Assembly (NCBI GenBank): GCA_015143295.1
Contig: CM026554.1
Coordinates: forward strand, 49,102,627 to 49,166,626
From: Tetracentron sinense
Taxonomy: Eukaryota; Streptophyta; Magnoliopsida; Trochodendrales; Trochodendraceae
DNA: 64,000 bases
Direction: 5' to 3'
Numbering within the stretch: the first letter of the stretch is position 1; each line of letters begins with the position of its first letter. Positions 11,666-21,548 of this stretch are shown piece by piece. The notes under the pieces were generated by a model. It was given only the letters and a program-made list of their open reading frames with translations, did no database searches and had not been told where the DNA came from. The translations under genes and the position numbers were made by a program.

Positions 11666-13132
11666 GTCTGGTCAACAAGATGTGTGGTATCTTGACTCAG
11701 GAGCTAGCAATCACATGTGTGGGAAAAAGGAATTCTTCGTAGAGATGGCAGAAGGCATTCACGGTAATGTGAGCTTAGGAGACTCATCCAAGGTTCCCGT
11801 GAAAGGCAAAGGTAAGGTTAAAATTTATCAGAAGAATGGTACGCCAGAATATATCTCCAATGTGTACTACGTGCCCAATATGAAAAGTAATATACTCAGT
11901 ATTGGGCAACTCCTCGAAAAGGGGTACGTAATACATATGGAGAATCACTCTCTTACTTTGAGAGATTCACGAGGAAGACTTGTTGCACAAGTTCAAATGG
12001 CGAAAAATCGCATGTTCCCACTCTATCTTAACACAAAACTGGAAATGTGCTTCCTTGGACGCAAGGAGAATGAGTCATGGAAGTGGCACATTCGCTTCGG
12101 GCATCTCAATTTCAATGGTCTCAGGCTATTATCCACAATGGGCATGGTTTCTGGTTTGCTGATCATTAAACAGGTGGATCATGTGTGTGAGACATGCACA
12201 CTTAGCAAGCAGCAGCGAATTCCTTTCCAGAGTGGCAGATCGTGGAGAGCAACAGAACCATTACAGCTGGTTCACACGGATATCCGCGGACCGTTGGACT
12301 CAATTTCCCTCGGAGGAAGTAAGTATTTTATTACTTTCATTGATGACTTCAGTTGAAAACTCTGGGTATACTTCATTAAAGAGAAATCTGCCATTTTTAC
12401 CATCTTTAAAAATTTTAAAGCCCGTGTTGAAGTAGAGAGCGGTTATAAAATTAAGACACTGAGATCTGACAGATGTGGCGAGTACACCTCAAATGCACTT
12501 CAAGAATATTGCAGACAACAGGACATCAAACAACAATTTACAACAGCTTATACACCACAACAGAATGGGATTGCGGAAAGGAAGAACCGCACCATCCTTG
12601 ATTTGACAAGGACCATGCTTAAAGAGAAGGGATTGTCAAAGCATTTCTGGGCCGAAGCAGTTACATGCACAACTTATCTTCTCAACAGGTGCCCTACAAA
12701 AAGCGTCAAGAACAAGACACCCCAGGAAGCATGGAGCGGCTATAAGCTTAGTGTGTCACACTTGAAAATCTTTGGATGCATTGCCTATGCTCAAGTACTA
12801 GCGGCAAAAAGGAAGAAGTTGGATGATCATGACGAGAAATGCATCTTTATTAGGTACAGTGAGGAGTCCAAAGCATACAAACTCTACAATCCACTTACTA
12901 ATAAGGTAGTGGTGAGTAGAGATGTGATCTTCAGTGAAGAAGAAACATGGAATTGAGATAAAGAAGAGAAAATCAAAGAGAATCAGATTGAGATAGAAGA
13001 GCAAGAAGCAGACTACGGAGAACAAAATCAAGAGAATATGCGGCAAACTATCTCAACACCAGCTCCACGCGCATCATCATCTATAGTTCGGAGAAATCCT
13101 GATGCACGACTCATAACTCCAGAAGGTACTTA
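11661..13132 (+). pseudogene. Copia element 1: protease and integrase
   Basis: Pol N-terminal half, read in one frame. Protease: the active-site motif [14 protein letters not shown] is intact. Integrase: the zinc-binding HHCC region has WHIRFGHLN and [10 protein letters not shown]. The DDE core shows D in [11 protein letters not shown] in the RSDRCGEYTS block (usually GGEY) and E in NGIAERKNRTI. Stops interrupt at 12354-12356 (after FIDDFS), 12954-12956 (after EETWN) and 13130-13132. The C-terminal KLDDHDEKCIF and DVIFSEEETW segments are typical of copia integrase. Dead copy. Confidence 0.9.
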
Positions 13133-13181
13133 ATTAACTCAAAGCTCAACTAGTCCTTCATCATCTATAAGACCAATCAAA

Positions 13182-14798
13182 ATGAGGAGCCTAAGAGAAA
13201 TTTATGAGCAAACTGAAAACAATGATGATATAAATCTTCTATGCCTATATGTTGATCATGAGCCACTTACTTTTCAGGAGGCTGTGAAAGAAGAATGTTG
13301 GAGATCAGCCATGGAAGAGGAGATTTATTCCATCCAAAAGAATAAAACATGGGAGTTAACTTCACTTCCTAAGGGTCATAAGTCAATATGTGTTAAGTGG
13401 GTATATAAGATCAAGCGAACGGCTGATGGAAAGATTGACCGTTACAAGGCAAGGCTTGTAGCTAAGGGCTACAAACAAAAATATGGCGTGGATTATGAAG
13501 AAGTTTTTGCACCAGTTGCTCGACTTGATACAGTCAGGATGCTGATCTCACTTGCCGCCCATCACAGTTGGAAAATTTACCAACTGGATGTAAAGTCAGC
13601 ATTCCTCAATGGAATTCTCAATGAAGAAGTGTATGTGGAACAGCCCGAGGGCTTTATAGTAGAAGGAGAAGAGGATAAAGTGTATCGCCTAAAGAAAGCT
13701 TTATATGGATTAAAGCAAGCGCCTCGAGCTTGGAATGCTCGGATTGATAACTACCTTCAAGAAAATGGCTTTACTAAATGTCCATATGAGCATTCCCTCT
13801 ACATGAAAAGGAACAGCCATGGAGAATTACTTATAGCATGCCTCTACGTTGATGGATTGCTATTCACTGGGAACAACCAGGAGATGTTCGATAAATTCAA
13901 GCATGCTATGTTCAAGGAATTCGAAATGACAGACTATGGACTTATGTCCTACTTCCTTGGTATAGAGGTGAGACAGCAAGTTGATGGTATATTCATATCT
14001 CAGAAAATGTATGCAATGGAGCTTCTTAAGAAATTCAGATTGGATGGCTGCAACACAGTAAGCACTCCTGTAGCAATGAGTTTAAAGTTGACAAAACAAG
14101 GAGAAGGAAAGACCGTGGATTCAACTCTATTCAAAAGTTTGATTGGAAGCTTAAGGTATCTCACAATCACAAGGCTAGATATAGTCTATGGTGTTGGACT
14201 TCTAAGCAGATACATGGAAACGTACTCCAAAGGAATCTCATTGGCTTGCAGCAAAGAGAATCCTAAGGTACATTTCAGGAACCTTAGAATTTGGACTTTT
14301 CTATTCTTACAATGGGAATGTAGAGTTATATGGATACTCAGACAGTGATTGGGGAGGTGACCAAGATGAACGTAAAAGCACCACAGGGTATGTCTTTTAC
14401 CTTGGATCTACAGCTTTCACATGGAGCTCCAAGAAGCAGATATTGTAGCTCTATCTATATGTGAAGCTGAGTATGTGGCAGCATCATCCACAGTTTGTGA
14501 AGCAATATGGCTAAGGAATCTCTTAAAAGAGTTGAACCATCTGCAGGAGGAATCAACAATCATATACGTGAACAACAAGTCAGCTATTGCTCTTGCCAAG
14601 AATCCGGTACAACATGGAAGAAGTAAACATATTGATACCAGGTTCCATTTTCTAAGAGACCATATGAAACAGAAAACAGTAAAGGTAGAATATTGTGATA
14701 CCAAAGAACAAATAGCGAACATCTTTACTAAGGCATTACCAACTGATACATTCAGGAGATTAAGAGAACTACTTGGCATGAGAAAGCTTCCAGTTTGA
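13182..14798 (+). pseudogene. Copia element 1: reverse transcriptase and RNase H
   Basis: RT is open from 13182 to about 14240: [42 protein letters not shown] and a well-kept palm. The catalytic YVDD box reads [12 protein letters not shown]: the second aspartate is Gly, which should abolish polymerase activity. A frameshift near 14245 moves the connection ([38 protein letters not shown]) to another frame, and a further shift near 14430 restores RNase H (CEAEYVAASSTVCEAIWL, HIDTRFHFLRDH, FTKALPTD) to 14798. It ends next to the polypurine tract. Confidence 0.92.
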
Positions 14799-14805
14799 AG
14801 GGGGG
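14797..14805 (+). other. Copia element 1: polypurine tract
   Basis: GAAGGGGGG directly precedes the TGTTGG start of the 3' LTR. It is the usual primer for plus-strand DNA synthesis. Confidence 0.8.
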
Positions 14806-15288
14806 TGTTGGATATTCAAACTAGAAGTTTCTAGAATTGGGAAGCTTATAGAGCTATGTTGGAAATACAAATTAGAATATTCTAGATTCCTGAAGCATCT
14901 CTTGAACTATTGAAGCATCTAGACTTGTTGAGAGGGAAAACATGTAAAAGAGATTCTAGAAAGATGTTTCTTGGAAACATACAAATCTCTAGAAGACCAA
15001 AAAGGGCATTGCCCTTATGTCTTATGGAAGACTCTAGATAGGGTTATTATGGTCATTTTATCTATCATGTAAACACTATAAATAGGCATTGTGTGTAAAA
15101 GTTTAGGCATTGAGTTGAAATACAAATCAAGTAGTTCCTTAAGTGGTCTCTTCCATAATAGTGTGTGGTTATTCCTTTAAGGCAGCAGCCTTTCTAGTCT
15201 AGCTTTGTGTCTTCTCTACTATTCCTCTTGTAGTTAGCAACATCTTCCCACTCTCCACTATCTTGGGCAAGGCTTAGCAAAGCCAACA
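14806..15288 (+). repeat. Copia element 1: 3' LTR, complete
   Basis: 483 bp running TGTTGGATATTC...GCCAACA, with the TGTTGG/CCAACA terminal inverted repeat. The last 260 bp match the truncated 5' LTR with very few substitutions, so the element is fairly young despite its mutated pol. No target duplication can be tested because the other end is missing. Confidence 0.92.
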
Positions 15289-15455
15289 GTTAAGGGGTCT
15301 CAATAGGGACACATGGCAATGTCAGGGGCATAAGTATAACCGGACTTGGGGAAATCCGGTTACGCCGCTGAGGTTGCCACATGTCTCTTTTGACACACCT
15401 TAACTGTGGTTAAGATTCACCCACCCATAGGATTCACCCACCTATCCTTGGATAT
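15289..15455. repeat. Foldback repeat family, half copy
   Basis: It contains GGGACACATGG, a small hairpin (AACCGG...CCGGTT), then GCCACATGTCTCTTTTGACA, TTAACTGTGGTTAAGATTC and CCCATAGGATTCACCCAC. These blocks, in this order, form one arm of the foldback family seen at 62321-62736. The copy directly abuts the copia 3' LTR, so the copia element may have inserted in or next to it. Confidence 0.55.
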
Positions 15456-15997
15456 TTTTGGTAGTTATCATCAGGATCACAAAACTGTGGCGTGAATGAC
15501 ACAGCACATTTGTGCTTCAGGGTGATGGTTTGATCTATTGTTGGTAGTTATTGTCAGTTTATACACTTTGTGAATTTGATGATTTTTATTATTATTTTAA
15601 ATGTGACGTTCAGATCCATACTCACATGTGCTATTATAATTGAATTTTACCTATAAACAACATAAATATATGAAGGCAAAACAGTTTTTGCTTGAAATTT
15701 AACTACTTTCAAGGTTGGAAACTTGTATAATTACATATTCTAAAGCGATATCAATCCATGGAATGGACTTCAAACATGTTAGATCACTTCGACATAAAAA
15801 CAAATCACATAGATAATCTGTTTCTTCTATCAATTTCAGTTACAAATCAGCTCTAAAATTGCAAAATAAGATTTCTAGTGTTGCTTCTTCTGGTTACTTG
15901 TGTAAAGCCATAAGCAATATCATATACCATGCTTGCAAGAGATTTCATTTTAAGGCATTAATTACTGCTAGTACTCCCCATAAAAGTCCAATCCAAT
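15456..15997. other. 3' flank of the F-box gene
   Basis: No gene recognised. This is downstream of the minus-strand F-box gene and would carry its 3' UTR. AT-rich, with no recognised repeat. Confidence 0.4.
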
Positions 15998-17158
15998 TCA
16001 CAATCCACTCCCTTGCTTTGGTAGAGGGACAAGGCTGTTTATGTAGGGGAAGCACTTCTCCGGACGAAAATCATCACAAACATGTACACGTATAGCCTCT
16101 CCAGTCTTAATGTTATAGGAGAACAAGTTTCTTCTAACCCATAACAGCAATTCATCGCCACCACTAAACGGTAGCGGCGTGATTTCAAGTTGCTTGATAT
16201 CTGAAGCTTTCCTACTCCTCAGATTCATGGTATGGAACAGAAATGCGAAAACGCCAGTATTCCCCTCCACTATGCTTTCCAGTTTCACACAATATCTCTT
16301 CGACCACTGAAAATCCTTCATGACCCATATCTCTACCTCATTTAACATTACCCCCGTGTAACAGAGTCTTCCATCCCATTCTCCTATACAATTCAGTAAA
16401 ATCTTTCTGTTAAATACTGGCAATGGTATGACACCCACTAAGTCATTTTCAGGATCAAACCATAAAACATCATGATAGCCAACCTCAAAATACAAGATTC
16501 CGCCTACGAAAGCCGACCTATTCGAAAAGAAGCCTGGACTGGGAACAATAATTTTTTCCTTCGATTGCCTCCATACTTGAGTATCCGAAGAGAATACATC
16601 AAACCCATATTCGAAATGGCTATGACTATGAGCACATCTAATATTTGTTCTTCTTGTATAAGGTGAGACAATGTGGTAAGGTGCAGTAGGGCTAGATGGA
16701 TAGAAAGCCAATCCTATAGCATATAATTTCAAAGGAATTGGGATATATGTTATCTCTTGGGTAACTGGGTTGCACAGCCATACGTTTTTCTGTCCATGGC
16801 TAGTCACTATGCCACAGAGGAGGCCACCACAAGAGATCACAGAAGAGGCCGAGAATCCCATAAAACTAAGAGTTGGATCAGGAACTCCAATTGGGGTTTG
16901 GTCAGTGGATATGAACATCAGTTCGCCTGTAATTCTCTCGAAGACAAGGCCAGAAGATGAAACTTTGAGGCTCTGACAGTGCTGGCGAACGAAGACCGGG
17001 TTGCCGGAGATTAAACTAAGCCACCTCTTACATACAGATTTGAACCTGAATAGAGACTTTGCAGGCAGTAGAGGAAGGATATGATGCTCCATAATGTCAC
17101 TGTTAAGTGTGTTCCCTTCGCCTTCCTTTTTCATCATCTCCATATCCCTACTGTTCAA
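15998..17158 (-). CDS. F-box protein with F-box-associated domain
   Basis: 386 residues in one exon. Such proteins are substrate receptors of SCF (SKP1-CUL1-F-box) E3 ubiquitin ligases in nucleus and cytosol; the target is unknown. The F-box is at about residues 18-60 (NSDIMEHHILPLLPAKSLFRFKSVCKRWLSLI), with the expected LP..SL.RFK.VCK.W pattern that binds SKP1. The rest (about 75-380) is a kelch-like F-box-associated domain: GGLLCGI, LCNPVTQEITYIP, a FDVFSSDTQVWR strand, GGILYF and WVMKDFQWSKRY. The length is normal for the class (350-420). The chosen ATG gives 17 residues before the F-box; a second Met five codons on could also start it. It is the only host gene between two retroelement blocks and the frame is intact. 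Such genes belong to large, fast-changing plant families, so orthology is unclear. Confidence 0.88.
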   Translation of the reverse strand: MNSRDMEMMKKEGEGNTLNSDIMEHHILPLLPAKSLFRFKSVCKRWLSLISGNPVFVRQHCQSLKVSSSGLVFERITGELMFISTDQTPIGVPDPTLSFMGFSASSVISCGGLLCGIVTSHGQKNVWLCNPVTQEITYIPIPLKLYAIGLAFYPSSPTAPYHIVSPYTRRTNIRCAHSHSHFEYGFDVFSSDTQVWRQSKEKIIVPSPGFFSNRSAFVGGILYFEVGYHDVLWFDPENDLVGVIPLPVFNRKILLNCIGEWDGRLCYTGVMLNEVEIWVMKDFQWSKRYCVKLESIVEGNTGVFAFLFHTMNLRSRKASDIKQLEITPLPFSGGDELLLWVRRNLFSYNIKTGEAIRVHVCDDFRPEKCFPYINSLVPLPKQGSGL

Positions 17159-17844
17159 GAAATTCCTAGTATAGAGATCAGTTGTTAGTCTTCCAAGGAA
17201 TTTACTATGATAGAATTGATTCGTGAAGGGTTGTACGGAAAAAACCTGATCTCAAATTTGATACTAATATGACAAAAATATGTAAAAGCATATAGCTTAT
17301 TTATAAACATAAAATCAAATCATAAATCAGCAATTAGGACTTTTCCAAATTCTAATCTCAAAACATATATGACTCCATAATAATGGAGTTTTACAATTAA
17401 CAGATTTCTAAGCTAATTCCAACAATAAGGTGTTAGAAACCCTCCTCACAACCTCTTATGGTTCACGGTTCTTTGATTATTATTATTAGAGAAAAGCTAG
17501 CCCCAGTAGCAATCTTCTGATAGTTCTTAGAAAGAGGCTCTGTGAGAAATAGCAGTCCATACTCCTCAAAACTCCTTATTATCACTGATGAACTAGGATT
17601 TTGCTAGGCCCACTCTCCCACAAATGCATTTACTCCACGAGTATACATGCATGTCAATAAATTTTTGGTTTTGACATATCCTAAAGGGAGCAAGTGCATG
17701 GAGGGAGAGTGGGGCTAGCACTCCCTCAGGAAACTAAGGGAAACGATCTCCTAGGACTCCAACTAACATCCATCCAGAGTCCCGATCCTGTCCAATTGCT
17801 ATTGAACCGAGTTCAATAGCACTCACATATATAGCCTCTTTAAC

Positions 17845-18015
17845 TGTCCTTTTAATTGTGGTTAGAACTTTTAATCCTCGGTGTTAATATTTTTTCTAAA
17901 GACCAAGTTTAGTTGGTTGAACCCTAAGGGTTAGTAAATTTAACCACAATTAATGGGTGTCAAAAAGAACAAGTGTTGACATGTGGGTGCAATTGAACTC
18001 CCGATTAAATATGAT
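17845..18015. repeat. Foldback repeat family, degenerate copy
   Basis: Left arm: TTTTAATTGTGGTTAGAAC. Right arm: TTGAACCCTAAGGGTTAG, then TTAACCACAATTAATGGG and TGTTGACATGTGGGTGCAAT followed by TGAACTC. The right arm matches the right arms at 49783-50128 and 35205-35475 block by block. Confidence 0.6.
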
Positions 18016-18124
18016 CCCAACTCCTAATATCCCAGCTAATTAGTTTATGTTGATCACTATTAATTGGTCCAAATCAATAGCGGGTCCCACTCTCAACAAC
18101 AGCATCACTACTCAACCGTTTTCT

Positions 18125-18325
18125 GAGTCCTGTTAGGACATAATCGTTTAAAACCAATGTTTAGGATTGTTTCATTGTTTGTTCTTCGTTTATGGAGATT
18201 AAAGTTTTTGAGTCCTGTTAGGACATAATCGTTTAAAACCATTGTTTAAGGATTGTTTGTCCCTAACATAATCGTTTAAAACCAATGTTTAAGGATTGTT
18301 TGTCCTTTGCTTTTGGAGATTAACT
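18125..18325. repeat. Three-copy tandem repeat
   Basis: A unit containing GACATAATCGTTTAAAACCA and GATTGTTTG occurs from 18125, 18210 and about 18266. The first two units begin GAGTCCTGTTAGGACATAAT; the third keeps only the core. Unit lengths are unequal (about 85 and 56 bp), suggesting slippage plus deletion. Confidence 0.65.
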
Positions 18326-18921
18326 ATGAACCGGAGCTCCCATCGAAGAGATAACTGAAGAACCCCAAAAAATTAATGCCTTTGATAGGAGTATGTTGGG
18401 AATTATAAAAAAATTTAGTTGACAGAAATCATGAGCACCAGATCTTCAAACCCAAATGCATGGGCTTCCTTCTTAATCATTAACTCCATATCGCCTATAG
18501 CTATCCGAACTTAATTTGGATCTTGCTCGGATGTTAGTGGCGCATTCATTTGATTAAAGATAACGTAGGGGAACTTATGAAAAAGGGACATTGTCTTCTA
18601 CCCAATTAATCCTTGAACCCACAAGGTATAGGAGAGAAATTAGAAAATTCTAATGATAAACTATGTTTGCCTTGTGGTTTGAGATTATGCGACTGATTTC
18701 TAGCGTCTATCAGCGCGTAATGACCTGTTAGAGACAGAATCACAACAGGATGCAAGGTCTATGGGTGGATTGCATATGACAATCCCAGACCAAATTTCTA
18801 TGCAACCAATTATAAATAGTAAAACACAAAAATTACTAAAAAGGACAAAAAAAAAATGTCGACATTAGCAACATCATAGATGGGAAGTGAAAGTTTGCCA
18901 AGACCTAATACAATTAGCTAT

Positions 18922-18950
18922 ACTAGTAAAAGTGCACGTGCGTTGCACGT
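18922..18950 (-). mobile_element. Helitron-like 3' end (minus orientation)
   Basis: Read on the minus strand, this ends ACGTGCAACGCACGT, a 6-bp stem with a 3-base loop, followed by TGCACTTTTACTAGT. A short hairpin a few bases before CTRR-T is the classic Helitron 3' terminus. The element would extend to higher coordinates. I could not fix its TC-type 5' end or find Rep/helicase sequence, so it would be non-autonomous. Confidence 0.5.
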
Positions 18951-19524
18951 ATGATATATTGACTAATTTAAACCCGTGAAAATTTTATAAACAATAGAAT
19001 AAAAAAATAAAATAGCTAATTTAAGATGAGTAATATAAATGAAATGCGGATAACAACAGAATTTAAAGGATGTATATACCGATAAAATAATTAGTCAACA
19101 TCCTTTGGTGCAAACAAAAAATGAAGAACAAAAAATGAAAAGGAAGGAATTATACCTGATCGCAACTGGGCGAAGTGAAGAAGGATTTGGGGGCGAGATG
19201 TCCCATTCTCTTCGACCAAAAGAAAAACAATACAGTGAAGAAAGAAAAAAATACAGAGAGATCCCAAAAATGAAATCCTTCTAAAGTCGCAATTTACAAA
19301 GAAAATGGAAAAAATAAAGAAGAGGAAGAGGAAATTTGTGAAAATTTTAATATATTTTTTTGTAAATATTGCATAGAAGGATACTTTTTTTGTAATTTGG
19401 ATAAAGTATTAATTTGTAAATACGTTTCATGAGGAAGCAATTATGAATTTTATGCAAATTTTGTGACGTTTTGTGTAAAAGTCCATCTCCTATTTCAACA
19501 CAACACATAGTCCGTGTTTTCATT

Positions 19525-19822
19525 TTTTTTTTCTTCGGAAAATCGACGGTAGGCCCCCATCCCGGCCCCCGTTCCAGTCGAAAGGATTCCATTAGAACAT
19601 AAATTGGATGGAGACTCCATCCATACCATTAAAAGCTACAGTAGGTCACGTATTCCGGCGATATTGCCGGAAAACTCATTTTTTTTCGTTATTCGTGAAG
19701 TCAACGGTAGGTTTGTTCTGGTCGAGAGGGGTGCCATTGGAATCTAAATTGGACGGAAACTCCATCCATAGCATCCAAACCTCCGGTAGGCCACGTTTTC
19801 CGGCGATATCGCCGGAAAACTC
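19525..19822. repeat. Tandem repeat with a 24-bp perfect palindrome
   Basis: Two units of roughly 130-140 bp each contain ATTGGA(T/C)GGA.ACTCCATCC, a GGTAGG(T/C)CACGT word, and a self-complementary block ending GCCGGAAAACTC. In the second unit the block (19796-19819) is a perfect 24-bp palindrome with centre GGCGATATCGCC; in the first it has diverged slightly. A partial third unit lies upstream (GACGGTAGGCC near 19545). No coding function seen. Confidence 0.65.
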
Positions 19823-20130
19823 AAAAAAAATTCTTTCTTTTTAACATAATCTTAAAAATAAAATTGTTTCTTTTTAACATCTTAAAAATACGGTATTAAT
19901 TATATTACCTTAATTAAAGAGTTAAATTGTTACATGGAAAACAACAATTAATGATCTTCCTAAATTTATATTAAGAGAGAGAGAGAGACCTTGCTGTGTG
20001 AAGACCGATTCCATTGGTGGCGCTGGTGACTATGATAGAGAGACCAGACAACTGGTTGGGAAGATAAAGGGTGAAGATGGGAGATGGTAAGGATTTCCCT
20101 CACTATCTCACGCAGACCTCTTACCCTTAT

Positions 20131-20133
<3 letters not shown>

Positions 20134-20164
<31 letters not shown>
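20134..20164. repeat. (CT)n microsatellite
   Basis: About 31 bp of uninterrupted CT dinucleotides. Confidence 0.95.
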
Positions 20165-20166
<2 letters not shown>

Positions 20167-20981
20167 CAGTCACACTCCTGTTATAGGCTTCCAATTTATA
20201 CATACGGTTTATGATAAAACAGTAACTTGAAGATGAGAGATTAAAGATTTGGATAACTACTAAGCAATTTGATCCCATCAAAACATAATTGATTTGGATA
20301 ATAACTATAACTACAGTTTTCAATTTTATTATTGTACTAATTAAAGTTTGGTTATAATTTATGTTATATATAAAATAAGGGTATTTATGTCTAAGTAAAG
20401 TTTAGGTTACTCCTTGTACTTTTTTTAGTAGAATGATATCAGTCGGTTATTCTACATTTAAAGAAAGAATATGCACCTCCTTTTTTGGTTTGTGATGTGC
20501 GAGTTAAAAAAGATATATATAAATATATATATATACTAGTAAAGGTGCAGGTGCAAAATAAATTTTTTTTTCTTTTAATAAAAATAATAATTTTTTAAGT
20601 TTTTTTAAAAACTTTAATTTTTAATATAGTTTTATTAAATGTTACTCTCCATATATATATTAGTTAAATTATAATAAATTAGTATATTTTTTTAAGGGTG
20701 TTGTAATTATAGGTAACTAAAGACTTTCTAATAGTCTTTTTAACTCTCTATTCTACTAATAGAGAGTCCTCATTAATAAGAACAACACAATATAGAGTCC
20801 TTATCCATAAAAATAGCAAAATAAATATTTAATAAGTAGGAGTGGGTCCCATGGGTCTCGCATAATATTACACATTATAATTATACACTATATATTATAA
20901 TTGTTTTTATAAATGGTGAAGGGTAATTGTGTCCAAGTAAAGTTTTGCATACTTCTTGTACATTTATTAGTAGAATGATAT

Positions 20982-21222
20982 GGGACGTGCTGGAGTTCAC
21001 GCCATGCGTGAAATCCATATCCTTCACGCAGACAAAAACTGCAAAGGACAAAATGTCATTCTTGTAATTAATGATAATTCTATGGCATTTTTGATGAAAT
21101 CAATATAGTCCTATGTTTCCAAGATTGGCCTTAACTATTTTTATCAATTACCATAATGACACTAAATTTAGCCTGCGTGAACTTTTTTAGATTTCACGCA
21201 TTACGTGACTTCTATCATTCCC
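20982..21222. mobile_element. MITE with GGGA...TCACG ends, copy 1
   Basis: 241 bp. The left end reads GGGACGTGCTGGAGTTCACG and the reversed right end reads GGGAATGATAGAAGTCACGT; both arms continue into (C/T)(C/A)ATGCGTGAAATC. TAT flanks both sides and the right side continues into a TA microsatellite. A second copy lies in the opposite orientation at 37781-38023. No coding capacity. Confidence 0.7.
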
Positions 21223-21548
21223 TATATATATATATATATATAAGTAAGTCTCACAGTAGTACGTTGGAACAAGTGGCATTGCTAACCTAGTTAAAAAAAA
21301 TAAAATTTTCAAACAAGAGAAAGTAATAATTTGCACTCGTTCTCAACGTAAGAGGGAGATGTAGCGACACTTGTTGCTATCACTTTTTTTTTTATAAGAG
21401 GTAATATAACACCTAACACACACAATCATGCTATCACCTTGAGGATTAAAATTAAAGCTCAATGCATGAATGAGCTGATCTTGTGCTTGTGTTATTGTCC
21501 CATAGAGTTTGGATAGTCTTTAAAAAAGTCTTAATGTGGTGTAGGGTA

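Larger units (their letters stand above)
17159..18920. other. Upstream flank of the F-box gene; repeats only
   Basis: No second gene was recognised. The first few hundred bases should hold the F-box promoter on the minus strand; I cannot define a TATA box with confidence. Further out are a foldback repeat (17845-18015) and a three-copy tandem repeat (18125-18325). Confidence 0.4.
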
